From contig NZ_JAPVLU010000001.1 of the NCBI RefSeq assembly GCF_027158205.1, positions 300,720 to 364,719 on the forward strand: a stretch of DNA of 64,000 bases, read 5' to 3'. The notes beneath the pieces were generated by a model. The model did no database searches, was not told the origin of the DNA, and was given only the letters and a program-made list of their open reading frames with translations. A program made the translations under genes and the position numbers. The stretch is from Streptomyces sp. H39-S7. Lineage in GTDB: Bacteria > Actinomycetota > Actinomycetes > Streptomycetales > Streptomycetaceae. Below are positions 51,601 through 58,803 of this stretch, one piece after another. Within the stretch, counting starts at the first letter, position 1, and every line of letters begins with the position of its first letter.

Positions 51601-53069
51601 CGCCGGATACGGGCGTTCATGAGGGCCTGGGTCGCGCGGGCGTGCCGGTGGAGGTCGCGGCCACCGCTGGCCATGGTGGACCACTTGCCGTCGGTGCCCT
51701 TGACCATGTTGGCCAAGGTGAAGTGCAGGTGGAAGTGGGGGTCGCCGTACGGGGCACCATCCACTGGCCGGGCGGCGCGGTGCACCATCATCCAGCCGGA
51801 GAACCCACTCGTCTTCACGGTCTCGGCCTCTTCGCCGTCGCCGTGGTGGCCGCGCATGGCGTACGCGGTCCACCGTTCCAGGGCGCTGATGGACTCGCGG
51901 CCGGCGGCCGTGTAGATGCCTTCGACCTGGGCGGCGATCTCCTCGGGGGCGTAGGCGAGGAACGCGGACTTCGACTTCGCGAGGTCCAAGGTGACGTCGG
52001 CGCCGAAGTTGCCGACCTGCACACGGCCTTCGAGGAGGGCGGCCTTGATCTCCTCGGCGTCCCACACGTCCTCGGGCGCGAGTCCCGCCGCCTTAGCCAG
52101 GGCGACGGCTTCGCGGACGTCCATCGGCAGATCCCGAAGACGGCGTTCGCCTTCGCCTGCGGTCTGGGCGTACCGGCGCTTCATGGACGCGGCGGTGAAC
52201 AGGTCGGCGGGCTGCTGCCCGGTTTCAGTGGCGCGGGCCTCGACGGCGCGCAGGAGTTCACGGGCGTCTAGGTGGCCGCCCGCCTCGGCGGCCACTGCCT
52301 TCTCCAACACGTCCTGGCCGTAGAGGTCGACGGCGTCGATGCCGACGGCGTCGGCGAGCTTGAGCACGGTGGAAACGGGGACGCGGTGCGATTCACCGAA
52401 CCGCTTGAGCTGGCTCTCCATCCTGCGGAAAGCGTCCTGCTTCCGCTTGGAGTCCAGCAGGGAAGCGGGGTTCACGCTGCGTTCGGCGGCGGCGCGGCGG
52501 ATGGCACGAGCCAGCGGGGCGGCGGGGAGCTTCGCGGCCGGCGCGATGGCGAGCTTGGGCTCCACGAGGGTCTGCCCGGTCCGGGGGTCCTCGCCGTGCA
52601 TGAGGCGGCGGGCGGCCTGGAAGCGCTCGGGAGCGAGGACGCTGCCGGGCGGGATGCCGAACTCGTTGAGTCCGTTGCCTATCCACACCAGCGGGCGTTC
52701 GCTGGCGTCAAGGTGATAGTCCACCTGTCCGTCGGCAGCGGGTCGGGGAAGGGCCTGTTCGCCGTACAACTCGCGTGCGTCGAGACCGGCGGCGGCTGCC
52801 ACCTCGACGGCGTCGAACCCGGTGAACCGCGCGGTGCCCTTGCTGCGGATGAGCCCACGGGCGCGGAAAAAGGCGCGCTTGGCCTCGCGGGAGCCGAGCA
52901 GGGAGGCGACGGGGGCACCGGTCGCTTCGGCCTTGGCCTCGATGGCGGCGACGAGGGGGGCCGCGTCGACCGTAGTGGACTTCCCGCAGCCGTGACCGCC
53001 GGTAAGGCGGTACTCAACCTGCTCGTCGGAGGGGCCGATCATGGTTACCCATCCCACCGACCCGCTCAC
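48606..53069 (-). CDS. MobF (TrwC/TraA-like) relaxase-helicase
   Basis: Relaxase of 1487 aa that would nick oriT and unwind DNA for transfer. The metal-binding HxHxH motif is PHFHLHFTLANMV (His445, 447, 449). Tyr candidates are Tyr20 (EQVEYRLTGGHG) and Tyr118 (GQVDYHLDAS). The helicase has Walker A GIAGAGKTTIM (about 751-761), Walker B VLVVDEAAMCDD, GDPKQLHS and YAITGHKSQGLSVQ. Unusually, three copies of a ~70-residue helical repeat (about 38-107, 185-255, 271-341) interrupt the relaxase domain. A coiled-coil tail follows the helicase. The GTG at 53069 is chosen because the WVTxIGP motif is typical of relatives. Confidence 0.9.
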   Translation of the reverse strand: MSGSVGWVTMIGPSDEQVEYRLTGGHGCGKSTTVDAAPLVAAIEAKAEATGAPVASLLGSREAKRAFFRARGLIRSKGTARFTGFDAVEVAAAAGLDARELYGEQALPRPAADGQVDYHLDASERPLVWIGNGLNEFGIPPGSVLAPERFQAARRLMHGEDPRTGQTLVEPKLAIAPAAKLPAAPLARAIRRAAAERSVNPASLLDSKRKQDAFRRMESQLKRFGESHRVPVSTVLKLADAVGIDAVDLYGQDVLEKAVAAEAGGHLDARELLRAVEARATETGQQPADLFTAASMKRRYAQTAGEGERRLRDLPMDVREAVALAKAAGLAPEDVWDAEEIKAALLEGRVQVGNFGADVTLDLAKSKSAFLAYAPEEIAAQVEGIYTAAGRESISALERWTAYAMRGHHGDGEEAETVKTSGFSGWMMVHRAARPVDGAPYGDPHFHLHFTLANMVKGTDGKWSTMASGGRDLHRHARATQALMNARIRRELTDEYGISFRREERTGAWEIAAIPEATIRLFSKRDSQVRDLLTKLGIDYDSATTRERTAASTASKAAKNGEAAGVADDVLRGYWQAEGRAAGDDPDAIAASAMEHDRAGRNPGLDELCAQVFDPKTGLTSHSKDFTHAAAIAAVLDALPYGVADAEEAERLTNSVLRQAGYAVQLNPKGAQHFTHSDRYTTADIVAAETLIVSEATNRLNTQAAVISHDTVAMTLSTVEAQHGGTFAFSDEQRAALERLLTAGHGIDALEGIAGAGKTTIMDTARQAWEAHGLVIAGASTAAVAAANLKAEAGIESRTLASWLTGIRTGRSSLTGVDVLVVDEAAMCDDRDIAELLTHAATTGTKIVGIGDPKQLHSPGIGGSFAAVHHIVGGLKLTENFRQRDAIERRALELWRDDNRMEALRTFAGTGRVHALADKDATLAAMLTIWADKRAAHTDDHTAVQQLLMLAATNEVVEELNIGARALRKESGDLTGPEHVYALPGGGELTLSVGDQVLLRVNDYRGKRSRGEHEDVLNGYRGIVRAVDEERRVLVEWREKSADGHRDVAEWVDADYIAQGGLSLGYAITGHKSQGLSVQEALVYGPGAQANALYTMMSRDKKESHLFLPLSVYESDADRARGGDALTEQEQLDRAVAGLIREIENGTEERMILTELPKNAVPAHVRQAVADLPIPRGPGAAEPHDADAPREDAEPEVRSTPATAGRREALTTLPEAAPTADRPYAHLSNSALRDAVRKAATAARATSTAAEKAEAAADRADREAAAGSGPNSLALHRRHQDVAERAAAIREVRALDSTIAERTARLNGTQARIEGLEQQLAATGRFGRRPALRGDERAAVEADRETLLRTCEATGQELEQMNMRLQEVAEQAGAVSEHEAVLTEADMPQQEKAVLLRRAKDKDNESAKQLRAEAIKARSTARGADHRVSSLQKEGLLRTQRGGQHLDADESVAPSSPKPESSYANRTAMDHTQPGPPPDSAQDAPPV

Positions 53070-53417
53070 CCCCCGCTCTCATCCGGTCAGATCCGGTCGT
53101 CTTTGCCGATTGTATCGTCACGAAGTGACGATACCTTGGTCCTCTTACTTCAAGATCATGATCAGCGAGGGAATACCTCGGGTGTTCGGGGCGGCCTAAT
53201 CGCTGCTTCGAATCAGGCTCCTGGAGCCTGATGTCTGGCGGACTGTTACCTCGTCCGGCCTGCGGGGTTTTCGATGCGGGCAGCCTCGGGCGCAGGTGCC
53301 GACGCACGGTGTCGGAGCGGCTGGACTGGGGATGCCCGCATCGACAGGGCAGCGGGGTCGCGGCGACACCACGGAGCTTCACCTTCAACTGCGAAGCGTC
53401 CTCATAAGCTGGCGGCC
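53070..53417. promoter_or_regulatory. Candidate oriT and divergent promoter region with three dyads
   Basis: Non-coding region directly upstream of the relaxase. A perfect 10-bp inverted repeat with a GAA centre is at 53112-53134 (GTATCGTCAC arm). A 5-bp dyad is at 53166-53180 and a perfect 10-bp repeat with a 1-nt centre at 53212-53232 (ATCAGGCTCC arm). Dyads next to the MobF gene are where oriT is usually found; operators for the divergent genes are the alternative. The nick site is not identifiable. Confidence 0.55.
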
Positions 53418-53972
53418 ATGAGCGCTACCCCCGATTCCACCGCCGTCCCCAGCGTCATGGACCTCGCCAAGATCGTGAAGGCCCTCGGCGGTACACCGAG
53501 CACGTACATCCCGCAGGGGTCCACCGCCACTGAGACCCTCACCAAGGCCGCCTTGGCCACCGCAGCGTTCGGCCGCGCGGCGAAGGTCGCCCGTCAGGCA
53601 CAGGAGGAGCTCGCAGCGACTGGTGATCATCAGGCGGGGGCTGCACTGAACCACCTGCTGACCGTCGCAATGGAGGAGGGGGACGACAGGCCGGAGGCGG
53701 TACCGCTGCTGTGGTACTGGCAGGTATCCACCATCGCTTGGGTGCTGCGCGACATGCGCACGAAGGCACCCCAGGCCGATCCGTTGATCAAAGCCAGTGC
53801 GGACGCGGCCCGCGCTTTGATGATCCTCATGGAGGCCCGGCTCAACCTGAAGGTCGAGCACGGTGACCATCTCAAGCAGGTCCTCGGCGAGGCGGAGGAG
53901 ATGCTGACAAGCGCGCGGTCGAACACCGCGCGCCTCCCGCACTGGATCAAGCAGCCCGGCAACCTCGGCTGA
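53418..53972 (+). CDS. Hypothetical helical protein divergent from the relaxase, 184 aa
   Basis: Protein with long amphipathic helices (about 60-175, for example LTKAALATAAFGRAAKVARQAQEELAA and KQVLGEAEEMLTSARSN). No family recognised. It shares the candidate oriT region with the relaxase, so it could be a relaxosome accessory or a regulator. ATG 53418 is chosen; the 48-codon extension is arginine-rich and lacks support. It ends before a hairpin at 54051. Confidence 0.55.
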   Translation: MSATPDSTAVPSVMDLAKIVKALGGTPSTYIPQGSTATETLTKAALATAAFGRAAKVARQAQEELAATGDHQAGAALNHLLTVAMEEGDDRPEAVPLLWYWQVSTIAWVLRDMRTKAPQADPLIKASADAARALMILMEARLNLKVEHGDHLKQVLGEAEEMLTSARSNTARLPHWIKQPGNLG

Positions 53973-54050
53973 ACGGGATGCCCTCAGCCGGGGCACGGCT
54001 GCGGCGGGCCGGACCGCGTGCACCTGCCGCATCCTCTGACGGCATGCGAA

Positions 54051-54079
54051 CGGCCCCCCGCGCGACGAGCGGAGGGCCG
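54051..54079. terminator. Hairpin terminator between convergent genes
   Basis: An 11-bp stem with one mismatch (54051-54061 with 54069-54079) and a 7-nt loop. It lies between the 53418 gene and the small zinc-ribbon gene that ends at 54096. Confidence 0.65.
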
Positions 54080-54095
54080 GGCTGCGGAGCAAATG

Positions 54096-54272
54096 CTACG
54101 AACTCAGGGGCCAGTCACCGAAGGGAACTGGCGTCTGGCCGGTCGCTTCACGTACGGCTTCGTCAGTGCCGCACGGAGTACAGATCCGCACATCACGATC
54201 GGTCGTCAGGCGGGTGCAAGCGGGGCGTCCGCCGAGCGGGCCGCCGCAGCGCGGACAGCGGGTGTCGGACAC
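54096..54272 (-). CDS. Small zinc-ribbon protein, 58 aa
   Basis: A short gene below usual length cut-offs. GTG 54272 with GAGGAG 6 nt upstream starts 3 bp after the stop of the upstream gene, and the frame ends at TAG 54096-54098. The sequence has CPRCGG, a middle ACTRLTTDRDVR segment and CTPCGTDEAVRE, the four-Cys pattern of small zinc ribbons common in phages and mobile elements. Function unknown. Confidence 0.7.
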   Translation of the reverse strand: MSDTRCPRCGGPLGGRPACTRLTTDRDVRICTPCGTDEAVREATGQTPVPFGDWPLSS

Positions 54273-54275
54273 GGG

Positions 54276-54971
54276 TCACTCCTCGGGGTGCTCACGAGCG
54301 GCCTTGAGGATCAGGTTCCAGGTCGGGCGGGAGTACGTCTTCTCCGTCTGCTCTTGGAGCTGGGGGATCAGTTCGGCGTTCTTCGCGCCGGGGTTCGCCG
54401 AGATGGCCTGTCGTGCGAGGGTCAGCCGCTCGTCACCTTGGTACGGATAGGCCAGTCCCCTACGGCCCGCGGGCCGTCCCCCGGCGTGGCCGCGGCCCTT
54501 CCGGTCTACGAGGTACTTCCACAGCGTCGCGCGTTTCCACTTCGGGCGGTCCCGGGTCGGGAGCTTGTCCCAGTCGTCCGGTGCCGGCCACCCCTCGGGC
54601 GGATTCTTGACGTAGTGGGAGACGGTGGCGGAGTCGGCGAACCCGCAGACCTTCGCCGCCTCGGCCGGACCCACCATCTCTTCCGGGTCCCCATCGAGCT
54701 TCGGCGTGTTCTTCGTGCTGGCGGCAGCGCGCTGCCGCAGGAACTCGTGGTGCCACCTCGCCCACTCGTCGCCGTCCCAGTGCATGACACCGTCGATGGT
54801 CTCGGCGACGGCCGGGTGACCGTTGTTCTCCCGGTCGGTCCAGAGGTTCTGAAGCGTGGGCTCGCTCATGCCGTGGACCTTGCGAAGGTCCGTTCGCGAG
54901 TAGAGCGTGCGGCCGGTCTTGCGGGGCACGGTCGTCTCCTGTTCGGGATCGTGATTGCTCGGCGGAGTCAT
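54276..54971 (-). CDS. DNA-binding protein with two HTH-like repeats
   Basis: Protein of 231 aa. Two MerR/AlpA-like winged segments can be aligned: about 25-75 (LYSRTDLRKVHGMSEPTLQNLW..GVMHWDGDEWARW) and about 102-160 (VGPAEAAKVCGFADSATVSHYV..KWKRATLWKYL). A basic linker and a C-terminal helical domain (about 180-230) follow. ATG 54971 overlaps the previous stop; GTG 54926, with AGGAG upstream, is a good alternative. It could be an element regulator or partition-type DNA binder. Confidence 0.65.
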   Translation of the reverse strand: MTPPSNHDPEQETTVPRKTGRTLYSRTDLRKVHGMSEPTLQNLWTDRENNGHPAVAETIDGVMHWDGDEWARWHHEFLRQRAAASTKNTPKLDGDPEEMVGPAEAAKVCGFADSATVSHYVKNPPEGWPAPDDWDKLPTRDRPKWKRATLWKYLVDRKGRGHAGGRPAGRRGLAYPYQGDERLTLARQAISANPGAKNAELIPQLQEQTEKTYSRPTWNLILKAAREHPEE

Positions 54972-55246
54972 GGGAGGTCGTCCGCACCCGGCGTCGGCGC
55001 CCACGTACGGCTGCCGGTCGGTTCGAGGCGGGTGAGGGACGCAATGTCGTCCAGGGGCACGGCGGCGGCCCAGTCGGCGCGGTCGGGGTGGTCGACGGGG
55101 AGGTTGAGTACAAGGTGTCGGCCGGTCGGGGGGAAGTCCTCGACGATGACGAAGGTGTCGGTGGGGTCAGCTCCGATGCTGTTACCCCTCGTGAGCTGGG
55201 CAAGGTCGCCGGGCTGGGGACAGTCGGGGTGTCGGTCGCATATCAT
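54968..55246 (-). CDS. Hypothetical protein, 92 aa
   Basis: Short protein beginning MICDRHPDCPQPGDLAQL with a C-x6-C pair in the first ten residues. Its later part alternates acidic residues and prolines, with TFVIVEDFPPTGRHLVLNLP. No family recognised. ATG 55246 lies 13 nt after the TCTCACCAA copy of the leader element and closely downstream of the hairpins at 55277-55372. It overlaps the next gene by 4 bp. Confidence 0.6.
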   Translation of the reverse strand: MICDRHPDCPQPGDLAQLTRGNSIGADPTDTFVIVEDFPPTGRHLVLNLPVDHPDRADWAAAVPLDDIASLTRLEPTGSRTWAPTPGADDLP

Positions 55247-55276
55247 GGCGGAGTTCTTTCTTGGTGAGAGAACATT

Positions 55277-55314
55277 GACGGCCAGCGCCTTGTTGCCCTT
55301 GTGCGCTGGCCGTC
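55277..55314 (-). promoter_or_regulatory. Leader hairpin with AGGGCAAC loop (copy 1)
   Basis: Perfect 12-bp stem (55277-55288 with 55303-55314) and a 14-nt loop that reads ACAAGGGCAACAAG on the minus strand. It lies in the 5' leader of the 92-aa gene, followed by TCTCACCAA (55261-55269, minus). Same family as the hairpins at 59091, 59614, 60578, 61754 and 62020. Confidence 0.75.
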
Positions 55315-55448
55315 GCTTGCTGTCTGGGTGGTGCGGCGCCGGTTCGACGCGCGGCCGGTCGGAGGTTGCCCTGCTCCGCTGACGGCGGAGCAATTAAACC
55401 ACCTTTATCGCGGACGGGGCGGGGCCCTGATCCGCGGGACGGTGGCCA
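55315..55448 (-). promoter_or_regulatory. Promoter-proximal leader with second AGGGCAAC copy and alternative hairpins
   Basis: A second AGGGCAAC (55365-55372, minus) follows GCTCCGC-CGTCA-GCGGAGC on the minus strand. The GCGGAG half can instead pair with CTCCG beyond the octamer, so two hairpins exclude each other. TTTAAT at 55394-55399 (minus) is a -10 match, as in the other modules, but a -35 match is weak. Confidence 0.6.
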
Positions 55449-56057
55449 TCAGAAGAGGGCCCCCTGATCAGTCGGGGGCTTGTCCCGGTGGCTCGGCGGC
55501 CGGGCGATCCGGAGTTCGTAGCGGGGGCGTCCCTGATGCGGCGGGGCGTGGGCTTCGCGTCGGTAGCGGCTCCAGGACAGGAGCGGGGCGCCTTGCTCCG
55601 CCCACCCCGCCGGGTACAGGGATATCAGCTGTGCCCAACGGCTCCGGCTCTGCGGGATCTGCCATCTGTCCTTCACCTGGGTGATAGGCGGCAGCCCTCG
55701 CCAACCTGGGAACGCGTGGTCGTGGGCGTCCTCCACCGCCTCGTTGTCGCCGTCGCCGTACCCGCCGCCACGGTGGACGGGGCCTTCCCAGTCGCAGGTG
55801 AGGCATCCGCCCCGGAACTCCTGCGCGTCCCCCCGGCGGCCGGTCGGCCGGCTACGGGAGAGCAGGGTCGGGGCGTGGTGTGCGGGTGGGTCCAGCTCGT
55901 TGCCGAGGTCGCAGTAGGCGCCGCCTGGGTGTCCGTGCTGGATGTGCCATGCCTGCTCCGCGCTCTCCGCGGGGGCGCGGGTCCGCGCGGTGCGCACCCG
56001 CCAGTAGTTCGTCTGCCGTGATCGCGCACCGGTCGGCTCGGTGACGGCCGTGGTCAC
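55449..56057 (-). CDS. DUF6349-like protein
   Basis: Protein of 202 aa. The segments AWHIQHGHPGGAYCDLGN, LSRSRPTGRRGDAQEFRGGCLTCDWEG and EAVEDAHDHAFPGWRGLPP resemble the DUF6349 family of Streptomyces mobile elements (tentative). Cys in YCDLG and GCLTCDW may bind zinc with nearby His. The GTG at 56057 overlaps the stop of the upstream gene. Function unknown. Confidence 0.65.
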   Translation of the reverse strand: MTTAVTEPTGARSRQTNYWRVRTARTRAPAESAEQAWHIQHGHPGGAYCDLGNELDPPAHHAPTLLSRSRPTGRRGDAQEFRGGCLTCDWEGPVHRGGGYGDGDNEAVEDAHDHAFPGWRGLPPITQVKDRWQIPQSRSRWAQLISLYPAGWAEQGAPLLSWSRYRREAHAPPHQGRPRYELRIARPPSHRDKPPTDQGALF

Positions 56058-56455
56058 GGCTTCTCGCTCCGGGCTGCGGCGAGCACTTCGAGGAGAGGAT
56101 CAGCGAGCACGGCCTGTTCGGCGGGAGCGTCGAGGAACCGTGGCCCGTACGCGCGGCGCACTGCGCGGCGGGCATCCTGGTGGCGGTCGAAGTCGGGGTA
56201 GTACGGGGACCGGTCGAGGACGTCGAAACCGTGTTGGGTGAGCACGTCGGTGATGAGGGATCGGACCTGTACGGGGTCGAGGGTATGGAGGTCACTCTCC
56301 ACCGGGGCCGCGAGGAGTACACGGATCAGGTCGGACGCGCAGAGCCGGGGGTGGAGGGGAACACCGATCCGGTGGACACCGTCCCGGCTCGGGGTGGCGG
56401 CTCCGCGGCGGCTTGGCGGCTTGCTGGTGCTGCGGGCTTCTGTCGTTTCGTCCAT
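56054..56455 (-). CDS. Hypothetical protein, 133 aa
   Basis: Protein with a Ser/Arg-rich N-terminal third and a folded-looking helical part (about 35-130), including SDLIRVLLAAPVESDLHTLDP, TDVLTQHGFDVLDRSPYYPDFDRHQ and AEQAVLADPLLEVLAAARS. No family recognised. It overlaps the DUF6349-like gene by 4 bp and is 51 bp from the next upstream gene. Confidence 0.55.
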   Translation of the reverse strand: MDETTEARSTSKPPSRRGAATPSRDGVHRIGVPLHPRLCASDLIRVLLAAPVESDLHTLDPVQVRSLITDVLTQHGFDVLDRSPYYPDFDRHQDARRAVRRAYGPRFLDAPAEQAVLADPLLEVLAAARSEKP

Positions 56456-56506
56456 GGTGCTGGCCTTCGAAGACTCGATGTGCAGAAAGGTGGGCAGTTC
56501 AGCGGA

Positions 56507-56962
56507 CTAGACGGCTCCATGCCAGATAGAAGGCCCTATGCGCGCACGGTCAGCGCGGACGGCGGCGGCGCGGAAGGCGCGGGCGGCGGCGGTGGCGGTG
56601 CGGCCGGGCTCGGCGCTCCACCGGTCGATGACCTCGCGGTGCCGGGCTTTGGCGACGGCGGGTTCCTCGGCGTCGACGGGGTGACCGGCGAGGGTTTCCG
56701 CGAGGATGGCGAACGCGTGGTCGCGGGCACGGTCGATGACGTCCCAGTCGTACGTCCGGCCGGCGGTTCCCCGCCCGTGGCCAGCGGCGACTTGGAGGGC
56801 GCCGCGCGGCCAGCACGGCAGCGTGGCCGTGCGGCCGGGACCGGCGAAAAGGCCGGGGCCCTGGTGGATGCCGACGTGTTCGATGTGCCGGGCGGCCCAC
56901 TCCAGGATCGCGGCCGGGGTGTCCGCGATGACGACGCTTTCGGGGGTGTGGTGGTTCGGCAT
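56507..56962 (-). CDS. DUF6197-like protein
   Basis: Protein of 151 aa. The N-terminal part AAILEWAARHIEHVGIHQGPGLF resembles the DUF6197 family (tentative), with a GALQVAAGHGRG segment and a following helix-rich region. ATG 56962 is chosen because the upstream extension is arginine-rich antisense. A strong hairpin lies upstream at 56981-57018. Function unknown. Confidence 0.55.
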   Translation of the reverse strand: MPNHHTPESVVIADTPAAILEWAARHIEHVGIHQGPGLFAGPGRTATLPCWPRGALQVAAGHGRGTAGRTYDWDVIDRARDHAFAILAETLAGHPVDAEEPAVAKARHREVIDRWSAEPGRTATAAARAFRAAAVRADRARIGPSIWHGAV

Positions 56963-56980
56963 GGTGATGTCCGTTTCGGG

Positions 56981-57018
56981 GACCTGGGGGGCGGCGTTGT
57001 ACCGCCGCCCCCCAGGTC
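56981..57018 (-). terminator. Strong hairpin between accessory genes
   Basis: Perfect 16-bp stem (56981-56996 with 57003-57018) with a 6-nt loop, 4 bp after the stop of the 229-aa gene and 19 bp before the next start. It could terminate or attenuate the minus transcript. The loop is not AGGGCAAC. Confidence 0.75.
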
Positions 57019-57021
57019 GGG

Positions 57022-57711
57022 CTACTTCTCGTAGGCGGCGATCAACTGGCGGACCTTGTCCTTGCCGATACATCCGCCCTCGTGGCGGTGCGTGCTCGGC
57101 GGCTCTCCGTTGCGTCCGCGCAGGTGGCTCCAGAACTTCGGGCCTTCCCACGGGCACAATTCGCAGGAGAGGTACCAGTGGTTATCGGAGCCAGGGAATC
57201 CCGTGAGGACTGCCTGCCAGTGGTGGGCGGCGAGTCCGGCGAAGGCCGTCTTCGCGCTCGTGATGTTGCGGTCGGTGACGGGCATCCGGGGATGCAGAAG
57301 AGGCACCGGCCCGCACAGCGGCGTGGGAGCCTCGGCGAGGACCTGCTCCAGGGGGACGGCCGCGATCCGACCGGCGGCGTACTCCTGCGCGAGATGGGCG
57401 GCGGCCATGTCGGCGCCGGTGGTGCCCTTTGGCGGGCGACGGAGGTTGTGTTCCCCGTTGCTGGTGATGACGAGCCAGTCTCGGTGCCAGCGGTAGGCGC
57501 GGCCGATGACCCGGTCTTCGCCGATGATCACGGGGTAGCGGCAGCGGATGTCCGGGGCCCCGAGGCGGTACGGCATGGCCGTCTCGACAGTGGCGGTGTT
57601 ACCCCCGGGGTCGGCCGTGGAGCGGTCGAGCTGGCCGGGGACGAGGAGCTTGTTCGGCTCGTCGGCGGGGACGGTGACGGTCGCGGGTCGTTCGAGGAGT
57701 TGCGTTGTCAT
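57022..57711 (-). CDS. Hypothetical protein with zinc-like C-terminus, 229 aa
   Basis: Protein with a basic and proline-rich N-terminus and a mixed central domain (HRDWLVITSNGEHNLRRPPKG). The C-terminal motif CELCPWEGPKFWSHLRGRNG..STHRHEGGCIG has Cys-x2-Cys and His/Cys ligands, possibly zinc. ATG 57711 is preceded by the TCTCACCAG element (57726-57734, minus) and a 12-bp hairpin (57741-57772). No family recognised. Confidence 0.6.
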   Translation of the reverse strand: MTTQLLERPATVTVPADEPNKLLVPGQLDRSTADPGGNTATVETAMPYRLGAPDIRCRYPVIIGEDRVIGRAYRWHRDWLVITSNGEHNLRRPPKGTTGADMAAAHLAQEYAAGRIAAVPLEQVLAEAPTPLCGPVPLLHPRMPVTDRNITSAKTAFAGLAAHHWQAVLTGFPGSDNHWYLSCELCPWEGPKFWSHLRGRNGEPPSTHRHEGGCIGKDKVRQLIAAYEK

Positions 57712-57725
57712 GGTGGTGCCCTGTT

Positions 57726-57772
57726 CTGGTGAGAGAGGGGCCCGCCCCGGCGCGCTCGGCCGCCGGGGCGGG
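57726..57772 (-). promoter_or_regulatory. Leader element with GC-rich hairpin (variant loop)
   Basis: TCTCACCAG (57726-57734, minus) lies 14 nt before ATG 57711. Just upstream is a perfect 12-bp hairpin (57741-57752 with 57761-57772) whose 8-nt loop is GCCGAGCG rather than AGGGCAAC. It resembles the other leaders in layout. Confidence 0.6.
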
Positions 57773-57783
57773 CGGGGACGTGG

Positions 57784-58803
57784 TTACGCGGCCTCGGCGG
57801 GGGCCTGGGGCGGCTGCTGCATCTCGTCGGCGCTCTTGCGCCCGGATACGTCGTCGTAGGGGGCGGTCCACGTCCAGTCGTCGTGCCGGTTGCCCGTGGC
57901 GCGGACGATGCGCTTGCCGGTGCCGTTGTGGATGTGCGGGATGGTGACCGACTTCGGGTTGACGCGCAGGACCTCGTACCAGGTGCCGCGGTAGAGAACG
58001 AAGTCTCCGCGGGTGAAGTCGGCTTTCGACCAGACCTTGAAGCCTTCGGCCTCGGCGTCCTTGATGATCTGCTGCCAGTGTTCGATCTCTTCGGTCAGTT
58101 CTTCGTGCCGGATCGTCAGCTCGGGATCGTTCGGGTTGCGAGATTGGCCCTTCGCGGACTCGCCGCGCTGCCACTTCTCGACCGCGCGGAGGTCGGCCCT
58201 CAGCTTGTCGAGACGGCGGAGGGTGCGGCCCGGGTCCTTTTTGAACCGCTCGTAGTTCGCGGCGGCCTGCGCCCGGTCGATCCAGTGCCCGGCGCGGTCG
58301 CTTTCGCCGATGCTCTTGCGCATCGCGTTGTCCATCCGCGCGTGATCACGGCGGGCGCGGCCCTCGGAGTGGTGGCCGATGAGAATGGGCTGGCCACCGG
58401 CGAACCGCTCGGATATCTCGTGGCTCGACTTCCACGCGGCCTCGGAGTTCCGGGCGGCGGTGTCGGCGTATCCGCCGAACCTCTCCGCCCGGTCCTCGGC
58501 CTTCTCTTCCCGGTCCTGCTCGGCCTCGGAGAACGATCGGCGGTCGGCGTTGTCGATGGTCAGCTCGACCTTGAAGCCCTTCTCTCGGAGACGCTGCGCA
58601 AGGAGTTCAAGCGAGGGGGTGTAGGTGGCGTGGTCGCGGCTGTGCGGGAGGTACCAGCAGCCAAGATTCCTGCTCCAGCGGAAGGGCTGGCGCCAGGTGC
58701 GGCCGTACTCGCGCAGCCGCAGGATCTCGCTCGATCCGTCCCCCCGGCTGGTGCCCTCGATCAGGGTTCCTTCGCGGCGGGTGTGGGTGATCTCGATAGT
58801 CAC
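57784..58803 (-). CDS. DUF3560 domain protein
   Basis: Protein of 339 aa. An N-terminal domain (about 1-70, with RNLGCWYLPHSRDHATYTPSL) precedes the DUF3560 core (about 70-230), which contains ERFAGGQPILIGHHSEGRARRDHARMDNAM and a following coiled coil. A C-terminal beta-rich SH3-like segment (about 265-310, GDFVLYRGTWYEVLRVNPKSV) follows. DUF3560 is common in actinobacterial plasmids and ICEs and its function is unknown. The GTG at 58803 lies about 13 nt from the TCTCACCAG element (58817-58825). Confidence 0.85.
   Translation of the reverse strand: MTIEITHTRREGTLIEGTSRGDGSSEILRLREYGRTWRQPFRWSRNLGCWYLPHSRDHATYTPSLELLAQRLREKGFKVELTIDNADRRSFSEAEQDREEKAEDRAERFGGYADTAARNSEAAWKSSHEISERFAGGQPILIGHHSEGRARRDHARMDNAMRKSIGESDRAGHWIDRAQAAANYERFKKDPGRTLRRLDKLRADLRAVEKWQRGESAKGQSRNPNDPELTIRHEELTEEIEHWQQIIKDAEAEGFKVWSKADFTRGDFVLYRGTWYEVLRVNPKSVTIPHIHNGTGKRIVRATGNRHDDWTWTAPYDDVSGRKSADEMQQPPQAPAEAA

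Noticed and set aside
50133..52271. Plus-strand frame of 712 codons
   Set aside because: Antisense of the relaxase gene, whose motifs are clear on the minus strand.
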